DNA from: Undaria pinnatifida
Taxonomy: Eukaryota; Sar; Phaeophyceae; Laminariales; Alariaceae
DNA length: 64,000 bases
Assembly (NCBI GenBank): GCA_012845835.1
Contig: JABAKD010000023.1
Coordinates: 24,259,046-24,323,045, forward strand
Reading direction: 5' to 3'
Part shown: in pieces, positions 12,191-23,295 of the stretch
How positions within the stretch are numbered: position 1 is the stretch's first letter
Layout of the letters: each line of letters begins with the position of its first letter
Position numbers and translations under genes: made by a program
Notes under the pieces: model-generated
Databases searched by the model: none
What the model saw: the letters and a program-made list of their open reading frames with translations, nothing else
Told to the model about the DNA's origin: nothing

Positions 12191-13765
12191 ATGACTCGCC
12201 CGTCAGTGTTGATCCACCGCTTCCCCTGCGAGCCTTCGACACGTCGTGTGCCTCGAATACAAGCAAGACGGAACCACTCACCAAAGAAACAGGCATCGGA
12301 CGCCAACTTGGGGACGCTGGGATCCCCACAGAAGCAACAGCTCAGTCGCCTGCTCGAAACTTGTATCGAGGACGGTCTATTCCCCATCGACCCCAAGCGA
12401 GTACCGGCTTGCGTTGATGGTGAGCTTGAACTTTTGTTGATCAACGAGTCCTGCACCCCCTTCGCAGACAAACAACGGCGGTTTTCCCCGGAAGAAAGGC
12501 GTATGATTAGAGCAGAGATCCAGAAATTGCTGGAACCGAGGAATAATTCGTCCTTCAGTATCCCCGTGGGCAGCGCAGTGCTTGTGTGTGCGGAAGAAAG
12601 AATGAACTCCTAGGCTTTGCATTAACTGGCGAGCACTGAATAGTCTATCCTACTAGTGTCCGACAGTGGAGGTCTTGGGGATATGCAGATCATTTTCGAT
12701 GGGTTGAAAGGCAAACGATATTTCACCCAGTTAGACCTCGCTTCAGGATTTCACCAAATCGAGATAGCAGAGAAAGACCGCTACAAAACCGCTTTCAGAG
12801 ATGCAGACGGGTTGCTGTACGAATTCACCCGGGAAGGGTTTGGCTTGACAGTGCTGCCTTCGGCTTTCACGCGCAGAGTTAAGTCAGCGTTGGGGTACCT
12901 TGAGGGAGTATTGAGTTGGCTCGACGACATTCTAATAGCGATCACCACCTGGGAGGAGCATTTGGCCACACTCACGCTAGTTCTGACACGCCTCTTAGCG
13001 GCGGGACTGTCCGTCAATTTTGCCAAGTGTATTTTTGGGTCCTTCTCACAAGCGTTCCTTGGCATGATCATCGATAGCACCAGCCTACACCCCGCCCCGA
13101 CGAGGTTGGAAGCAATTGCAAGCATGCCTCGCCCCCAGACAGTCGAAAAACTCCGTACTTTCCTAGGTCTGACGGGCTACTTGCGACAGTTTGTGCCCAG
13201 CTATAGTCTAACTGCCTCCCCGCTCACCGACATCCTCCGCAATAAGGACTTCGCATCAAAACGCGCGCGCAAGAACCGTATCGTTTGGGGGGTTGAGGAG
13301 GAGCAGGCGTTTCAGTCGTTGCGGTCAACGCTAGCTTCACCTACCGTGCTCGCATTCCCGGATCTCGACAACACGTTTGAATTACATACCGATGCTAGCA
13401 CCGTAGGTGCTGGGGCAGTTCTCATGCAGGCCATTGATGGGGTATCTCGTGTGATTGCTTTTGCTAGCCACCGGTTCTCTCGCACGGATGCTTGCAGAAG
13501 ACCCACAGAACGGAAATGTATGGGAGTGCTGTGGGAAGTAGATCACGTTCGACCCTATTTAGCTGGTAGACAGTTGAAGGTAGTGACCGACTGCTCTGCG
13601 ATAACCTGGCTGTTTCGACGTCGCGAGCTGTGCCCTAAGTTGCATAGATGGGCACTCAGGCTCGTGAAATACGACATGTTACTGGAATGGCGAGCGGGCG
13701 TGCAACACGTAGTACCAGATGCCCTGTCACGGCTGCCACATGCTGAGGAACCCCAGCCGATGTAG
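12191..13765 (+). pseudogene. Reverse transcriptase and RNase H (element A)
   Basis: The N-terminal fingers (SPEERRMIRAEIQKLLE) sit at about 12480-12540. A frameshift follows, and the C-x-(D/N)-(W/Y)-R-x-L-N block is in another frame near 12615-12645. From 12656 the frame is long. It has TQLDLASGFHQI of motif A, the catalytic WLDD at about 12917-12928, the FLGLTGYLRQFVP thumb start, then RNase H with TDAS, the ERK acidic helix, VTDCS and VVPDALSRLP, which supply the four acidic residues. It ends with TAG at 13763. The tyrosine of YXDD is replaced by tryptophan. Confidence 0.85.
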
Positions 13766-13870
13766 ATGACTCCTTCCCCGATGATTTCACGTCAGGAGCA
13801 CCATCCGATTTCCTAGGGCCCCGTGGACCGAGTCTAGATGGGGTATGGTTAGCAGAGATCGACGCGGTAG

Positions 13871-15623
13871 GTGGGGCGGGGACTGACAGCGGTGATCCCC
13901 TTTCAGAGCTATCGTCAGCACCGCCTGCCCATGATGCTACAACACGCGTCTTCTTGCCCGACGGGCCCTACGCTTTGCGACGTGTGCGGTGCTATATGCA
14001 GACTCTATTACGCTGCGCCGCGGAAGTCGAGCTCGTATCCCTTCGGTACGGCTATGTCCACTCGGCGACGCCCAGCTGCCCCCATGGAGCAGTTGGGGAA
14101 CCCGGATAATATTTACCCCGGCACACTTACGCCGGTCGAGCCACCCCCGCCTTCGCCATCGCCCTCGAAGGCCCTACCACCTCGGTCCCACACCAGCAGT
14201 AGTAGCATTCTCAGCGACGATCTTGGGGAGGTGCTTTCAGCAGGGGGAGAGGTTCCTCGCTCGTCGGAAGCTTACCAAGTCATAGAGACACCGGCCATCC
14301 ACCGGGCGGTGCAAGTGCTCACCAATCCCGCAACCCTCGCGCGACGACAACAGGACGACACCCATTTGGGTCAGGTTCGCAAGAATTTGTGTGATAGTAG
14401 TGCAGGCAAAGGGGGAGTTGACACGATCAGTTATGGTCTAGACGATGATGAGGTAGTCCGGTATACCGACGAACAAGCGATGATGAGGTAGTCCGGTATA
14501 CCGACGAACAAGGCATGAAGCTGCCAGCCATACCCGAATCCATGATAGCCGCTGTACTCGCTTTGGTGCATACTCTACACGAACATGCGGGAGTAGAAGC
14601 CACTTTGGCCTTGGTAAGGGACCACTTTCACTGGCCTACGGTCATTCGCGACACTCGACGATACGTGTTTTCGTGCGGGTGCCGGAGATACAAGAGACCG
14701 AACAGCACACGTATCGCGTTGTTGCCCGGACGCACGCTAGAACTGTGGGATGAACTGCAGATGTATATATTAAAAATAGACACACCTTCTCTTTCCGGCA
14801 ACAGGTATGTTCTACTGGTAGTAGATCGACCCTCCAAGTTCCCATTTGGATTCCCTCTAGAAACCAAGCAGGCAGTAGGCGTGGTACGGGTCCTGACCGA
14901 GTTGTGTCTGACTTTCGGGGTAGCTCGCGTGATCCGTTGTGATGGTGGCAAAGAGTTGGAGCGGAAGTAGTGACACACTTATGCCGTTGGCTGCACGCAT
15001 ATTATTCGGCCCAGCAGATAACCCACGTGGTCAAGGAGAGCTGTCGAAAGGTTGGGAGGTTGGTTGCAAGAGCTTTCACCAGAGATATGTCTCTCGTGGC
15101 CAGAGAGGTGGGACGAATACGTGTCACCAGCAATTTGGATCAAACGCACTTTGCCAGATGTCTCTACCCTCGAACATGACCCCTTTCGAGCTGCTGTTTG
15201 GCCGTAAACCCCGCACCTCTTTAGATTCCTTAGTACCCTTGTCAGCGGAGACAGAACAGACCGATGGCCTAGACAACTTCGAGGAGCGACGCAAACAGAA
15301 CCTCCGAGAAGTCCGTCTCGCGCTCGAGAAGCAGCACAAATTGAGGGTAACCGCGAGGGCCCGCGCCAACGCTTCCATTTCAAGGCCCTCAGCCGGAGTC
15401 GCTCTCAAGAAAGGAAGCTTGGTGCTGGTGCGCGAGTCCGAGAGCAGCAGACATCCCGACAACAGAGGGCGGAAACTTCAACACGACCACTACACAGGCC
15501 CTTGGAGAGTCACGGAAGTATTACAGACAGGCCTTAGCATGCAAGTAACGATGCGAGGTAGAAAACAACGCACCCGAAATGTGTCCACAGCAGACGTAAA
15601 GCCATACTACCTCCGACCCCTTT
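13871..15623 (+). pseudogene. Integrase with linker (element A)
   Basis: After a proline-rich linker (about 14130-14200) and the 35 bp duplication, an HHCC-type zinc region appears (HEHAGVEATLAL, FHWP), but the two cysteines read C-G-C, one residue apart instead of two. The catalytic core starts with KIDTPSLSGNRYVLLVVD (first Asp) and has RCDGGKE (second Asp). The expected glutamate (VERLGGW) is in a different frame near 15035-15060. A GPY/F-like module (YTGPWRVTEVL) follows near 15495-15530. At least four frame changes occur between 14.9 and 15.2 kb, so it cannot be active. Confidence 0.8.
14444..14513 (+). repeat. 35 bp tandem duplication in the integrase leader
   Basis: Units 14444-14478 and 14479-14513 are almost identical and begin GATGATGAGG. 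The unit length is not a multiple of three. Removing one unit puts the upstream frame directly in line with the integrase zinc-finger frame, so this duplication is itself an inactivating frameshift. Confidence 0.9.
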
Positions 15624-15729
15624 CTCTCAGACATTCCGTAGCTGACGAGTTTTGCGCAGTATGCTTTGGTTCCGGTTTCAGAGGTGCGTTGGAAGCGGTG
15701 AACTCTTCGCATTTTGACTCTCTTGTTAG

Positions 15730-16122
15730 TTGTCGCAGAACAAATCCCCATCCGGTGTCACTAGGTGGGAATACAAAGGGAGGTCGAATGATGGGGTAGA
15801 GTCGAGCTGGTTGTCTGACAATGAGATGCTAAAGAGTGTCACCTCCTTGCAGCTAGATGGCTTTATTGCACTATGGCATTCGTACAACCCCCAATCTGCG
15901 AGCGATTCAGTTCCCGTCTCAGTCAAGCCTCGTACCCCTCTCTCTCGCCGTCATACCTTGACCCTGTTCCCAATCGGTTTCACCATCTGGAAAGACTTTG
16001 GCGGTGGTCTCAGACTGCAAGGGCAGGTGTACGACTACAGAGACCGCTACTGGCCAGTGCGATACAGAAACCAGAACTGGGAAGAACTGACCCGCCGCGA
16101 GTTGGAGCAGTTGCAGAGATGA
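15730..16122 (+). pseudogene. Tudor-like C-terminal module of integrase (element A)
   Basis: At about 15970-16115 the peptide has the pattern IWKDFGG, then QGQVYDYRDRYWPVRYRN, then WEELTRRELEQ. This is the typical layout of a Tudor-like fold found in plant and protist chromatin readers and some retrotransposon polyproteins: an aromatic strand, G-x-V-x-x-Y, YRVRY-like strand, then an acidic E-(E/D)-L-T-x-x-E close. The segment follows the GPY/F module after a frame change. By position it would steer integration by reading histone tails, but this is inference. Confidence 0.5.
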
Positions 16123-18514
16123 AGAGCGACTACTGACTCGACGAGACGAAGAGCTGCCTTCTCCAATGTTTCACGATTGTACCTTGACAAAGGCGGAAGC
16201 GGGGTCGGAGGAAATACCGTTTTGCTGTGGGTTAAGACGGGAATCACTCGTGGACCAGTCGGCCGGGAGTAGAACAGTATGGGGCAGCAAAATGTGTGTT
16301 ATTTTACTATAATGCGACAACGTTGTGAACGCTGTTGTACTTGGGTCGTGTGTGAATGTTGAAGTTAAATTCCTTTTTTTATTTTTCGGCACTGCTTGAT
16401 GAAGGGTGGGAGATACTGTTGGTATAAAGTCTCTTGAACAGTGACGAGTTTGTATTGGTTAGTTAGGGCTTGAATTTGACGGGCGAACAGGTGGTTGTTC
16501 TTCAGAGGGCTGCATAACCGTGCCGTTGTTGTCCTTCGATTTCATGCCACTTGATATATTTAGGATTTCTGTTGTCAAATGCTTTCTTATTTCATTGACA
16601 TCTGGCATCAGCACCCTGCTTATTATGATAAACGTTTCGGATATATTTAGCCATTAGTGCTTTGGCAGTATTTATTTACCAAAGTGGCATCTTATTAGTG
16701 GATTATAATTATGTGAGCAGACTCAGAAAAAGTAGATGGGTCAGACCCGTGGAGTTACGTGCTGCTTACATGCACGCTAATTTCGTTCACATACGGACTT
16801 CTAGCTATCAAATAGTAGCCAGGCGATCAAAAGCGCAGTGAAAAGGCAGGGGGGAGGGTTTTTATCGAGGATTTCCCTCTTATGGCTCCTGTGGTTCCGG
16901 TTTGTTAGCCTATCCTCGAGGTCATTATTGCTGTAAAAAAAGCTTTGCGGCTTTTTACCCTTGGCTGTACAGTCACAGGATTGCTGTAGCATATTGCTCT
17001 TGTCATCGCATTGTGCTAGGGGGGGTGTTACGGTTTCGTGACAGTTTCAAGAGTTGCTATGACGGGCGTTTTATATAGTAGGGGCCGCGCTATTTACGTC
17101 CCCTCTCTTAGTCGGGTGTAGCTGCCCCACCCGGACACAATCCCTTGGATTCACGTTCATAAACCCTTCGGATAAGCAATCAAGTTGCCATTTTCACACT
17201 ACTTTCTTGGGAAGCTTCACATCTTGAGCACCTGCACAAGGGACTTGCTCTCTTTCTCCGAGGAACGCACAAGCGCCTTCTGAACTCGGTCGTATCGGTC
17301 GTTCGGAGGTCAGTCATTATGAATACCTGAGGCGTGCTACAGATATAGCCTATATGTGGACCTTGCGATGCTAGTGGGCTAGATACCCTCGTCTGCTTCG
17401 CCATGGATATCCTCGCCTGTCTCACCCTGACTCCGGACCTCACTGCGAAGGTCACGATTCGTGACACTATGCATGATGAGCAGTGCAGGAGTGATCAACC
17501 TATGTTGCTAGTAGTGCCCTTTGAGCTGGGACTTTGGTGCTGCTGACTCACTGCTGAACATGATGCTGCATGATGTGCCTAAATCAGGTTGTCGGTACAT
17601 TGAACCGTCGTCGAACAATTGTAGACGTCATTTGCTGTGTTATTTTGCATCTTTGCTTGTATTTGCATGCAAAGCATTCTGTACTTGCATCGTCATTCTA
17701 GGAGTAGTTTTGTCCCGTCAAGGCGTTTTTGGACTATAGCAGTAGTAATGGGTGTATAAGTCCTTGACAGCCGTCCGTCAAGGGGCAAAAGTGCCGTCAA
17801 CTGATGTACCCGGCATGTCTTTGACGTGTGACGTTCCCCACATGTAGCGTAGAAACAGCATGCAGTACGACAGTAAATCGCGTGCTGTCCGCACGTCCGT
17901 TGGTAGTTATCGATACAAGAGAATGCGAGTACGAATGATTACCAGCACGATCGATTGTCCGTTGACTCGTCTGCCAGTATATGATACGCCCAGATACTGT
18001 CTGCGTTGCGGATCATTGCACAGCTGTAGAGTACCCCCCAGCGTAGCATTGCGATACTCATGCTGCTGCTATTGCTGAAGATATTCATGCAGATATAACG
18101 GGTATGAGTATAGTCTAGAGGGCTCTTGGTCAGCGATCTGAAAACAGGGCAACTGAGCATGTGCGAGGAATTCTTAATGTAATGAGCAGTTCAACCTATG
18201 CCGACCTAATCGCTCGATGGCACAATCCATTCGCTGCTTGTGTGGAGTCAATCTTGCGCCAGGAACGGCTGCTTCATTCAGGAGGATAGGCTGGAGTGCC
18301 CGAGCTGCGGCGATGCCATGAGACCGGAAGGAGGCTGCCGCAGCGGAGGGACCACCAGCTGTAGTGTTTGGGGCATTGGGGTTGAAATGAATGGGTATGA
18401 TGCTGGGTGATTGTGATTTTGTTGTTTGAACTTTGATTGTGAGCCTGCTTGAGATGGACTTGATTGTTTTTCTTGTTTTTGTTATAGAATGAGGCTTGTT
18501 TGATGTTGGTACAA
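16123..18514. other. Intergenic, no recognised gene
   Basis: Expected to hold the 3' UTR and LTR of element A, but no PPT or LTR was identified. A plus-strand frame at about 17358-17545 is open for 60 codons with varied composition but no known domain. Around 17720-17830 the word CCGTCAA recurs several times. Nothing else stands out. Confidence 0.4.
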
Positions 18515-18639
18515 TAGGGGGCCCTCTATTGTGCCGGGTAGTGTCCAGAGGGAAAAGCGGCACTATACCGGGCACCGGAAGTATTCAGAATAGTGCCTCA
18601 ATCGTGCCGGTCCAGCAGTATTGAGGCTTTGAATATCCC

Positions 18640-19904
18640 TCAGTAGTGCCGGTCCGGCACTATTGAGGAGGTGTTGATTTCATATGTGCAGCGCTCAAGC
18701 TTTGCGGGGCCAACGAAGTCGACGTTGACGATGAACCTAGCCGGGTACTTCGCGCGAAGGGCCTTGATTTCGTCCATGCCCTCCTTGATAGCCGCCTTGT
18801 CGACGCCACCAGCCTCGCCATGAAGTCGCACGCTGTGGATGTTGTTACGCTTCACGAAGTTCTTTGCCCACTTCTCGCCGGCCTTGAAGTCCTCGACCCT
18901 CGCCCTTACTGCTGCAGAAGTTGCGGTGTCAGCCAGCGGAGTTATCCTGGCGGAACGGCCGAAGCTTCGAAGGACGTCGCGTGTGACGGGCATCTTGGCC
19001 TTCCGGGCTTTGTCGGGCAGATCAAGAGCTATCGCATCCACCTGCCGCTAAAAAACGAGTGAACAAGCAGAAGATCTTAACATTAGTTTCGAACATTAAC
19101 ATGCATCCTACACTGCGCGGCGCGGTCAGGCGGGACGACACAGCAGTCGTATCGTAAAAGAGAGACAAAAACACAAAAAAAAAGGAACGGATTATGTACT
19201 GCTGTACATTATATACGGAGTGCATAAAAAAATAAGAAAAGGAAAGACGCAAAAAGGGGAACATCAACATCGGACCCTAGCCACACAGAAAGGAAAGGAG
19301 GATGGAAGCGGACATACATATGTGAGAAGACCGAGAGAGAGAAACAATGGACAGAATAAAAGACACATCTCGTAGCAGCGAAAAATAAAGATGAAGAACG
19401 ACGAAAAGAAAAAAACATGGACGACAGAAAAAGGCAAGTGAACAGCGGACCGGGGTCGAAACAATTATGAAAAAAAAGGCGGGGAAAAGAAAGGTCACCT
19501 CCGGAAAGTCTCCCCTGCGCGCGGTTTTCTGGGTGCCACCGCCTGCAGCAGTCGCAGCCTCCACCTTCTTCCGGTCAGCCTTCACAGTCCTAGCAAACCG
19601 CTCCGAGCACCCGAACCGGTCTTCAATCTCTACTTGAGAGACCTTCGCATCCAGCAGCTTGAGAATCTCAAGCTTCGTGTTGTTTTCCGGGCGCGCACGA
19701 GAACCCCCCTTTCTTGCTCCCACCGCTCTTGTCCTTCTGGCGTTCAGATGATCCCGCCCCAGCACCGTCAGCTGCTGTCGCTTTGCGCTTGCCAATCCTG
19801 GTAACGCTCGTGCTGCAAATGCGGTGCGTCTCAATGTCGTCAAAACACGCTGCCGCAATTGCCGTGGAGCCGCCCGCCACATCCTCCCTGGCAGACGTGG
19901 CCAT
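18640..19904 (-). pseudogene. Pogo/Tigger-like transposase, DNA-binding half, two exons
   Basis: Exon 1 runs from the ATG at 19904 to 19499. A G homopolymer at about 19706-19711 needs a one-base shift to connect its start to the helix-turn-helix KLEILKLLDAKVSQVE (CENPB-N/psq type). A GT-AG intron (19498-19042, 457 bp) joins exon 2 in frame. Exon 2 carries the CENPB-type second helix-turn-helix (ARKAKMPVTRDVLRSF, then KWAKNFVKRNNI) and the very start of the DDE domain (FIVNVDFVG). The coding frame then runs into the subterminal repeat. The product would bind the element ends but could not cut DNA. Confidence 0.75.
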
Positions 19905-20131
19905 GAGGGTCTTGCGGCGTTCTGTTCTGTTGAAGGCACAGTTCACCTTCCGCACAAACAAGGCATTGTGCGCCTCTGCGTAAATAAAGCTCTTATGGTC
20001 TGCAGCAGCAGGTGTACACTATTTCAGTGAGGCGTTTGTCCTCTGGTGTGTCGTGGTGTGTGTCTACAGCAGTAGTGAACCGGCACTATTGGGGAACACA
20101 GCGGCGCCCAACCGGCACTATAACAGGCCAT

Positions 20132-20164
20132 CCCTCAATAGTGCCGGACCGGCACTATTGAGGG
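20132..20164. repeat. 33 bp perfect palindrome near the transposon end
   Basis: Two 16-base arms (CCCTCAATAGTGCCGG and its complement) flank one central base. A matching palindrome with one mismatch lies near the other end at 18638-18668. The arm repeats the GTGCCGG word of the transposon termini, so these are probably subterminal transposase-binding sites that can form a cruciform. Confidence 0.85.
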
Positions 20165-20576
20165 CGCTGTCTGTGTCCAGAAATTTAACCGGCACTTTAC
20201 CGGGTACCGGCACTATTTAACCGGCACTGTAGAGGGACTCCTAATGTATGACAACTCTGGACCAATGACAAAGCGCCCAAGATTGAACAGTCCACGACCT
20301 TCACAGAGGCGTTTTTTGTCTAGTTTAAGTATTCGTGACTTGGGTATTGTCCCACTGACGCGTCAATTGTACGTTGTCTGATCGCGCGGACTTACCCCAT
20401 AATTACTTGAAATATGTATAGCACCGATGTTTTGCATACTCGCCAGGAATACCGAGGTACTACGGTTTGATTTTGCGAGTTGATGATTATGTCTGTTTGA
20501 GTCGGTACCGCCATGTTGGACAACGCCGTTATAAACTGGCAGACACCATGAAGATGGTGATGTTCTCGCGGTATGT

Positions 20577-20830
20577 GTGGTTTTTATTATCCCGGGGTTT
20601 GGTACGACGTACATTGCGGTTTTCGAGGATAACGAGGAGGCGAAGAACCTGGCACAAAACCCAGTGTGCACGTCAAACTCGAAGCACATCGACGTGCGAC
20701 CCCCCGTTTTGCGGGAGCTTATTTTTTGGGGGGGAGGCACTTGGTTATTCGAGTTTGAGTTTTTGAGAAGTGCAACATCCCGCCGCTACGTGTGCCGCAC
20801 ATTTCGTCGTGCACGGAGAAGGGGGGATGC
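20577..20830 (+). pseudogene. Ty1/copia RNase H relic
   Basis: The plus-strand peptide holds VFEDNEEAKNLAQNP followed by SKHIDVR and LRELIF. This is the hallmark C-terminal RNase H block of copia Pol (EDN-x-(G/E)-A-x-x-(L/I)-A, then SKHID(V/I)R-x-x-x-(I/L)RE). A stretch reading FEFLRS, where the family has V-x-S-x-x-Q-x-A-D, follows. No RT, integrase or LTR belonging to it was found. It is the only copia trace in the window. Confidence 0.7.
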
Positions 20831-21046
20831 TTTTCGCTGTGCAGTGTGCAGAGTACGATTAAATCGAGTTTCTGCGGTTGTTTGCGTTTTCGTATATTGA
20901 TGCGGAGTTTGTTTTTCCTGGTTCAGCTTGTAGGCCCCGCGCTGGGCACTAGTATCTCGAGGAAATCGGGAATAATCGGAGTTTATTTGAGTCAATTTTC
21001 GAGAATTGCGCCGTCTTTACCTGGTCTTTTCCGAGAATATAATTTT

Positions 21047-21330
21047 TATAAAAATATTCCAAGGATGTCAGCCGTGAGTTCGACGAATTTCGGGTCAATA
21101 CTCACATTTTCAAGTTGCGTTGTTGGTACTTGTAATATACTATGTGGGTGAGTTTTTTCAGGTTTTTTCATAATGGGAGGGGTCATATTGTTCTGTTAAC
21201 GAGTATATACATATTTTATAAAAGACATTTCATGGACGTCAGCCGTGAGTTCGACGAATTTCAGTTCAAATTTTATATTTGCAAGCTGCGCTGTTGGTAC
21301 TTGTAATATATTATATGAGTTTTTATTAGG
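21047..21330 (+). repeat. R1 repeat, two tandem copies
   Basis: Two units about 170 bp apart share TTTTATAAA, then about 25 bases later GTCAGCCGTGAGTTCGACGA, then TGTTGGTACTTGTAATATA. Further members lie at 35204-35275 (split by element B) and 40602-40770. It is a dispersed family of unknown nature, perhaps a terminal region of the copia element whose RNase H lies just upstream. Confidence 0.75.
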
Positions 21331-21698
21331 AGGGATCCTAGTTCTTGTTCTCTATAATAATGGTAAATGTTGGTATTTTTACTTTATTTAGGTGGGGAAT
21401 TTTGAGCTAGATCTAATAGCACATCTATTTTATAAACTTATTACTGTAGCTTCCAGTATACCTCTCTATCATACGTATGGTAGGCGGTTTATTTTGTTTT
21501 TTCTTCCCCCCGGCTTTAATATCGGGAGGAGTATGGATACAGAATGTTATTATTAATAGTTATCTTATATGTTACTCTTAATACAGCATTCGACAATGAA
21601 AGGCGGCTACTCCCCCTCCCAAAATATATATATAATAATAATAATAACTCTGTGGGACACCAAATTGATACGCTGTCACTCTGACATTTTATCAGGGG

Positions 21699-21966
21699 TG
21701 TGAAGTTATAGGTGGGGACACAGAGTGCCCCCTGCGGGTCTGCCAATTGAGCATGTCCTCGGAGAGTACTCACTTTCGTTCCTTCGTAGAGATATAGCTT
21801 TATTCGTTTCCACCAGAGCCCGGGGTAGCTTCTGAGATCCGAGGCACGTGCCTCCGATCTACTTCCTAACTTTCCCGAATATACAACGCCGACCTCATCA
21901 TACGAAACCCATCCAAATAATCTCACATTCGGATACTTACAGGCCTTTCGAGGCCGCATCTTAACA
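21699..21966 (-). repeat. 3' LTR of element B copy 1
   Basis: 268 bp. The plus strand reads TGTGAAGTTATAGG at the left and ATCTTAACA at the right, so it begins with TG and ends with CA in both directions. Relatives are at 34934-35199 and 59683-59951. The boundary with the internal region is fixed by the adjoining polypurine tract. Confidence 0.9.
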
Positions 21967-21978
21967 CTAGCCCACCCT
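21967..21978 (-). promoter_or_regulatory. Polypurine tract (plus-strand primer) of element B
   Basis: On the minus strand AGGGTGGGCTAG directly precedes the TG of the LTR. The same AGGGTGGGCTA lies before the LTR of copy 2 (59952-59963) and before the LTR of element C (47946-47957), so it is a conserved functional site. Confidence 0.8.
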
Positions 21979-22853
21979 GATGAGTCGCATATGCAGAAAT
22001 ATGGGAGATTCGGGGAAACTCCGGTTCTACGAACTAGACCATGAGTCGAAGATGCGGCTCCTCAAACCCCACTCCCACACCTCTGGCCGTCTGGCTATGG
22101 AGCCAGGAACACGCCAAGAAAAGCAGTAGAAAGAAACGCAGACCCTACAACAAGACAATAGTCACCCATCAAAAACCTGCCGCATGCCGCCGGTGTGGCG
22201 GGGGGGGCAGAAAAGGCTCTAGAATCTGCCGCATGCCGCCGGTATCTCGGGGGGGGCAGGGAAGGCTCTACGGCAAACCAACCACAGAAAAGTTACTATG
22301 GCAAGGCGAGCCCTTGTCGATATGGAGGAGAACATAGGCGCCAACACAAGGGAGAAGTCATGCGAAAAACCTCCCGCGGGCCATCGGCAAGGCGGGGGGT
22401 TAGACGAGGAAACGACAAATACCCTGGATGGGAGGTGACAACACCTTCAGCCCCGCTGGGGGAGGAAGTGTTTAGACAGAAAGAACAAAGTAGAACAAAT
22501 ACAACACATAAAAGATAACAGATGACACACAGACCCGTACATAGCCCTGTACCACGTTACGCGCGAACAGGGTACCCTGGTCCCCCGGCTCTGGGCTGAG
22601 GAGGGCGTCGGCAGGGCGAAATTGAACAATGACGAAAAGGCGACAGCCCTGCGCCTCAAATAGCGGCGTTTTACCCGAACCCTGACCCGGCACTGAGCGG
22701 GGGGGTCGGCAGGACAGAAAGAAAAAAATGGAAAGAACCGCCCCAAAACCCGACGAAGACTCCCAGGACACTACGGACAACCCGAAGACAAAGACGCAAA
22801 ACTCATAACTCCAAAAAATGAAGAACTATTGAGGAGCGGTGGTGGCTTGGAAG
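21979..22853 (-). other. 3' untranslated region of element B
   Basis: About 870 bp with no coding evidence. It is highly similar to 59964-60814 in copy 2, including two G-runs about 56 bp apart near 22200-22256, each preceded by TGCCGCATGCCGCC. Open frames here are not conserved as protein. Confidence 0.75.
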
Positions 22854-23244
22854 TCAACTGGCCACGGCCGCGCCTCGACATTCGTCTACGTTACGTTGGA
22901 TTCCTCGAGGAAGCGCACTGGCTATGTAAACTTGCAAGCACCAAGAGCCTCGTACGGCTCCCGTCGAAGTCGTGTAGCGCGCTGGGGGAAGAGGAAGTTT
23001 AATCGGTCCCGGGTCGTCCAGAAAGCGGACCAGGTATACCTTGTCCTCGGTAGTGCTCGCGCTGAATTTTTTCAAGCCACCACAAACCATCGTCTCCCTT
23101 GTACCAAAAGTGGGTTCCCTTAGGGAGTACTGTGTCATGGTAGCGACGGAGCCAATCGTCGCGGGGAACACAGGCGTAGCCCGGCGCTAGGAAACGTTCC
23201 CCGTTGTTGCGGGAGAGCTCACGCTGTGCCGCCCCGATCCACAT
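22854..23244 (-). pseudogene. Pol C-terminal module (element B copy 1)
   Basis: Two minus-strand frames together give a domain that aligns with the last 110 residues of element C pol. The landmarks are ERFLAPGYACVPR, HFWYKGDDGLWWLEKIQ, DKVYLVRFLDDPGP and RGSWC. One frameshift near 23050 splits it. The alternation of aromatic strands and the VRFLDD turn recall Tudor/Agenet-like readers, but I cannot name the family. Confidence 0.6.
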
Positions 23245-23295
23245 TCGGCGGTAGAGGCGGTTGGTTTGGCGGTGCTGGTCCGGGGTTCCGGCCCA

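Larger units (their letters stand above)
9188..16122 (+). mobile_element. Element A: decayed Ty3/gypsy retrotransposon
   Basis: Gag, protease, reverse transcriptase, RNase H and integrase occur in order on the plus strand, which is the Ty3/gypsy order. At least half a dozen frameshifts and several in-frame stops break the coding sequence, so the copy is dead. No flanking LTRs were identified, and the limits given are those of recognisable coding DNA. Gag has a CCCH zinc finger instead of a CCHC knuckle, and the integrase has a Tudor-like tail. Both set it apart from elements B and C. Confidence 0.85.
18515..20243 (-). mobile_element. Pogo-like DNA transposon, internally deleted
   Basis: The left end TAGGGGGCCCTCTATTGTGC and the reverse complement of the right end, TAGGAGTCCCTCTACAGTGC, form an imperfect inverted repeat. 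Each starts with TA, as expected for the TA target duplication of the Tc1/mariner-pogo group. Both subterminal regions contain several copies of the GTGCCGG word and a large palindrome. On the minus strand it encodes the DNA-binding half of a pogo/Tigger transposase, but the DDE domain is missing apart from its first residues. It is therefore a non-autonomous derivative of about 1.73 kb. Confidence 0.8.

Noticed and set aside
22041-22518. Plus-strand frames in the B 3' UTR, repeated at 60026-60388.
   Set aside because: They are repeated only because the DNA is repeated, they lie antisense to the element, and they encode low-complexity sequence.
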